DNA of 6,543 nt from an uncultured Verrucomicrobiota bacterium (GTDB lineage: Bacteria > Verrucomicrobiota > Kiritimatiellia > RFP12 > UBA1067): positions 1 to 6,543 of the forward strand of contig CAMOXA010000090.1 in NCBI GenBank assembly GCA_946628745.1, in the 5' to 3' direction. Below the pieces are notes generated by a model. That model saw only the letters and a list, made by a program, of their open reading frames with translations, was not told the DNA's origin and made no database searches. The position numbers and the translations under genes were made by a program. Below are positions 4,367-6,543 of this stretch, one piece after another. The stretch's first letter is position 1, and every line of letters begins with the position of its first letter.

Positions 4367-6543
4367 TTACGGGAAACCAAGTTCTATCTTCTCGAATGCG
4401 ATGCCTTGGTCGAGCGGACATATCTCGATAGAGATGCGGCCATCGGCGTTTCGCGGCCCGATAGAGTCGAAGCGGACCTTTTTTTCGACGATGCGGCGCG
4501 CGACGGTCGGATAGAATACGCTATAGCAGTTCTCCGGCTTTTCGTTTAGATTGCCGTTGAAATTGACGAGCTTTGCTTCGCCGCCGCCGAGCCGGACTTC
4601 ATAGCGATGTCCCTCGCTTCTGGCGAACGCGAGCGACGAGCGCGTTGTCACTGCAACAGTTAACGCTTTGGCGTCGGCGGGAACTTCAACGGAATAGACA
4701 AGCTTCGCGCCTGTTGGCGCTTCAAGCCTTGGGAAAACTTCCATTGCGCCTTTGCCGCGCCCTAGCCCAGGCAAAAACTCCCAGCGAAAGCCTTTTGGCG
4801 CAATGGCGGAGTCATAGTCCTTCGCCTCGATGGTCGTTGCAACGGGCTTTGCAACGCGAGATGCGCGGCGAGAGACCGGCTGAGCCTTCTTGCGTCTTGC
4901 GTCCAATGTCTCTCGCCCATCTCCCTTTCCGCACGCCGCTTTCCACTTCGGCAGCGCGACCTTCGCCCAAGCCGCATATCCTTTCGCATTTGGATGAAGC
5001 CCGTCGTCTTGAAGATCGGGACGAAGCCGTCCGTCAGGAAGCGTGAAGAATCCGCTCCAGTCGGTCCATATGATTGTATTCCCGTCGGCAAGCGGCTTCA
5101 AGAGTTCATTGACCGCGTCGTTTTTGCCGCGCTCGACGCTGTCGGGATTGCCGCGCGGCAGAATCGGACAAAGCAGTATCGTCGCTCCCGGCTGGCGCTC
5201 GCGAATTTCCCTCAGGCAGGCGCGTATCTGCGCGGCGGTTTCTTCGGCAGGTTCGTTCGTTCCGTTGTTGGTGCCGATCATGAGCTGGATGGCTTTCGCG
5301 CGGTATCCGTCGAGTTCTCCGCTCCTGAGGCGCCAAAGCAGGTTTTTCACATTGTCTGCTCCAAAGCCAATGTTCAATACCTTTAGTTCGTTCGTGACGC
5401 CGGCATATGCCTCTTTGCCGTGACGCTCCCAGCGATGGGTTATCGAGTCGCCGCAAAGGACGAGATCGAAAGTCTTTTCCGTCTTGAGCCGCTCCAGAAT
5501 CGCGTCATGCCGACGCATCCACCAATTCTCGCCCATGTTCGAGTCGTACGACTTTGCGCGCTGGATGGAGTAGATGCGCGGCTCCTTTACGTCGAGAGGC
5601 GAGGCGGCGCGCTTGCTCTCGACCGGACACTTGTCCGCCGGGAAGTTGTCGCTCCACGAAGTGTAGCCGATCACCTTTTGGCGCATCATCCCATTCCATT
5701 TTCCTCCGGCGATTTCGAAGTTGTAGCCGTTGCACAATTCCCTGTGCGCTTTGAAACAGCGGAGAACCTCGTCGTCATCGCCGCGGGCGGGCGCGTAATA
5801 CATCGCGTGCAGGTTTGCCATCGCCTCTACCGGGAAGAGGATTAGTTCGCGATAGCAATCCTTCGCATTGGCGTCGAGTCGGGCGTATTGCGTTCGTGCG
5901 GCCTCGGCGAGCTTCTCGTAATCGCCTGCGACTTTCGCCCACTCGCCGGATTCGAGGTTGTATGTGTTTTTGTCAAGCATCTCCGGCGTGCAGCGAGCGG
6001 CAAAGCGCGAGGCGGTGTCAAGGATTTTCGCCGCCAGCAACGCTTCTTTTTCGCCGAAAAGCCGCTTGCAGAAATCCTCCGTAAAGGAGAATAGCGTTTT
6101 CGGTGAATACTTCGTCGGGTTCCATGCCATGTCGTGAAAGAGCGTGATGGGATATTCCATCGGCTTCAAGTCGCCGACGTTGAGTATCCACAGTCTATCG
6201 ACGCCGTATTCATATGCAAGCGACATCTGCTCCCACATAGACATCGCGCTTGTGCAGTTGATGAACTTTGAATTGCGTGGCGCGCCGACGTAATCGACAT
6301 GGTAGTACATGCCCCACCCGCCCGGACGCTTCCGCTCGGCGGCGGGAGGTAGCCTGCGCACATTGCCCCAGTTGTCGTCGCAAAGAAGAATCGTGACATC
6401 GTCCGGCGGACGAAGCCCGTTGTCGAAATCGTCCTGAACTTCCTTGTAGAGCGCCCAGACCTGCGGCACTTCCGCCGCGCTCTTGCCGGTTTCGCGTTCG
6501 ATGATGGCGCGCTGGTTCGATATGATGGTGCGCATCAATTCGA
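4367..6543 (-). CDS. GH115 xylan alpha-1,2-glucuronidase with nested SGNH/GDSL esterase domain (5'-truncated)
   Basis: The frame is open to the right edge. Residues are numbered from the TTG codon at 6538-6536, which is internal: the preceding codon is GAA, and the visible part begins mid-barrel. Residues 1 to about 310 match the GH115 catalytic and following helical region: VPQVWALYKEVQ, LLCDDNWGNVRRLP (51-64), GMYYHVDYVGAPRN, WEQMSLAYEYGVDRLW, NVGDLKPMEYP, DMAWNP and GGKWNGMMRQKVIGYTSW. GH115 enzymes remove (4-O-methyl)glucuronic acid from xylan. Residues about 322-536 form a complete SGNH hydrolase: WWMRRH, nucleophile Ser365 in CGDSIT, NIGFGADN, oxyanion Asn424 in IGTNNGTN, and Asp512/His515 in DGLHPNAKGY. 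After a basic linker, residues about 566-723 resemble the GH115 C-terminal domain (WEFLPGLGRGKG, LVNFNGN, GIAFEKIELG). The esterase is therefore inserted, probably to remove acetyl groups. Several hundred N-terminal residues, including any signal peptide, are outside the window, so location is unknown. I did not assign the GH115 catalytic acids. Confidence 0.93.
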   Translation of the reverse strand, partial: ELMRTIISNQRAIIERETGKSAAEVPQVWALYKEVQDDFDNGLRPPDDVTILLCDDNWGNVRRLPPAAERKRPGGWGMYYHVDYVGAPRNSKFINCTSAMSMWEQMSLAYEYGVDRLWILNVGDLKPMEYPITLFHDMAWNPTKYSPKTLFSFTEDFCKRLFGEKEALLAAKILDTASRFAARCTPEMLDKNTYNLESGEWAKVAGDYEKLAEAARTQYARLDANAKDCYRELILFPVEAMANLHAMYYAPARGDDDEVLRCFKAHRELCNGYNFEIAGGKWNGMMRQKVIGYTSWSDNFPADKCPVESKRAASPLDVKEPRIYSIQRAKSYDSNMGENWWMRRHDAILERLKTEKTFDLVLCGDSITHRWERHGKEAYAGVTNELKVLNIGFGADNVKNLLWRLRSGELDGYRAKAIQLMIGTNNGTNEPAEETAAQIRACLREIRERQPGATILLCPILPRGNPDSVERGKNDAVNELLKPLADGNTIIWTDWSGFFTLPDGRLRPDLQDDGLHPNAKGYAAWAKVALPKWKAACGKGDGRETLDARRKKAQPVSRRASRVAKPVATTIEAKDYDSAIAPKGFRWEFLPGLGRGKGAMEVFPRLEAPTGAKLVYSVEVPADAKALTVAVTTRSSLAFARSEGHRYEVRLGGGEAKLVNFNGNLNEKPENCYSVFYPTVARRIVEKKVRFDSIGPRNADGRISIEICPLDQGIAFEKIELGFP

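Noticed and set aside
3357..4514. Plus-strand open frame of 385 codons across the xylanase start and intergenic gap
   Set aside because: It has no domain match by eye and is antisense to the GH10 catalytic region and the GH115 3' end. Similar antisense frames at 1434-2294 and 2340-3302 are also shadows.
6536..6538. TTG codon as the true start of the GH115 gene
   Set aside because: The frame is open upstream to the window edge (GAA codon before it), and the protein would begin in the middle of the conserved GH115 catalytic domain. The gene is truncated by the window.
1..6543. RNA genes, CRISPR arrays, insertion sequences, direct repeats or attachment sites
   Set aside because: Coding sequence fills nearly the whole window. 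I saw no tRNA-like cloverleaf, regularly spaced repeat, transposase or terminal inverted repeat.

Overview
The window is one strand of a xylan-degradation operon. Four genes are read right to left on the minus strand, and no stretch over 300 bases lacks a gene. In transcription order they are: (1) a 5'-truncated GH115 xylan alpha-glucuronidase with an SGNH/GDSL esterase domain set inside it (4367 to the right edge); (2) a secreted GH10 endo-xylanase fused to a GH43 beta-xylosidase/arabinofuranosidase with a C-terminal concanavalin A-like domain (1518-4316); (3) a GPH-family sugar:cation symporter (74-1483); (4) the first 25 codons of a second GH43 enzyme without a signal peptide (1-77, running off the left edge). 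Gaps are 50 and 34 bases, and the last two genes overlap by ATGA, so this looks like a single transcription unit extending past both edges.

How the genes would work together (inference from family knowledge): the secreted GH10-GH43 protein cuts the xylan backbone and trims xylose or arabinose. GH115 removes (4-O-methyl)glucuronic acid side groups, and its inserted SGNH domain probably removes ester groups such as acetyl. The symporter imports the released xylosides or xylo-oligosaccharides, and the signal-less second GH43 finishes them in the cytoplasm. No SusC/SusD pair, regulator or transposase is visible.

Two architectures stand out. First, the symporter appears to be internally permuted. 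Sequence blocks that normally run TM1 to TM12 in this family seem here to run 1-2-3-4-5-8-9-10-11-6-7-12. Both exchanged blocks begin and end on the periplasmic side, so membrane topology would be kept. Second, the SGNH esterase is nested between the GH115 catalytic/helical region and the GH115 C-terminal domain rather than added at one end.

Organism: moderately GC-rich bacterial DNA, standard genetic code, visible Shine-Dalgarno sites before two genes, and a Sec signal peptide on the xylanase. The enzyme set suits a plant-fibre degrader of gut, rumen or a similar habitat. A member of the Verrucomicrobiota/Kiritimatiellota/Lentisphaerota group or the Bacteroidota is my best guess, held with low confidence because there is no phylogenetic marker here.
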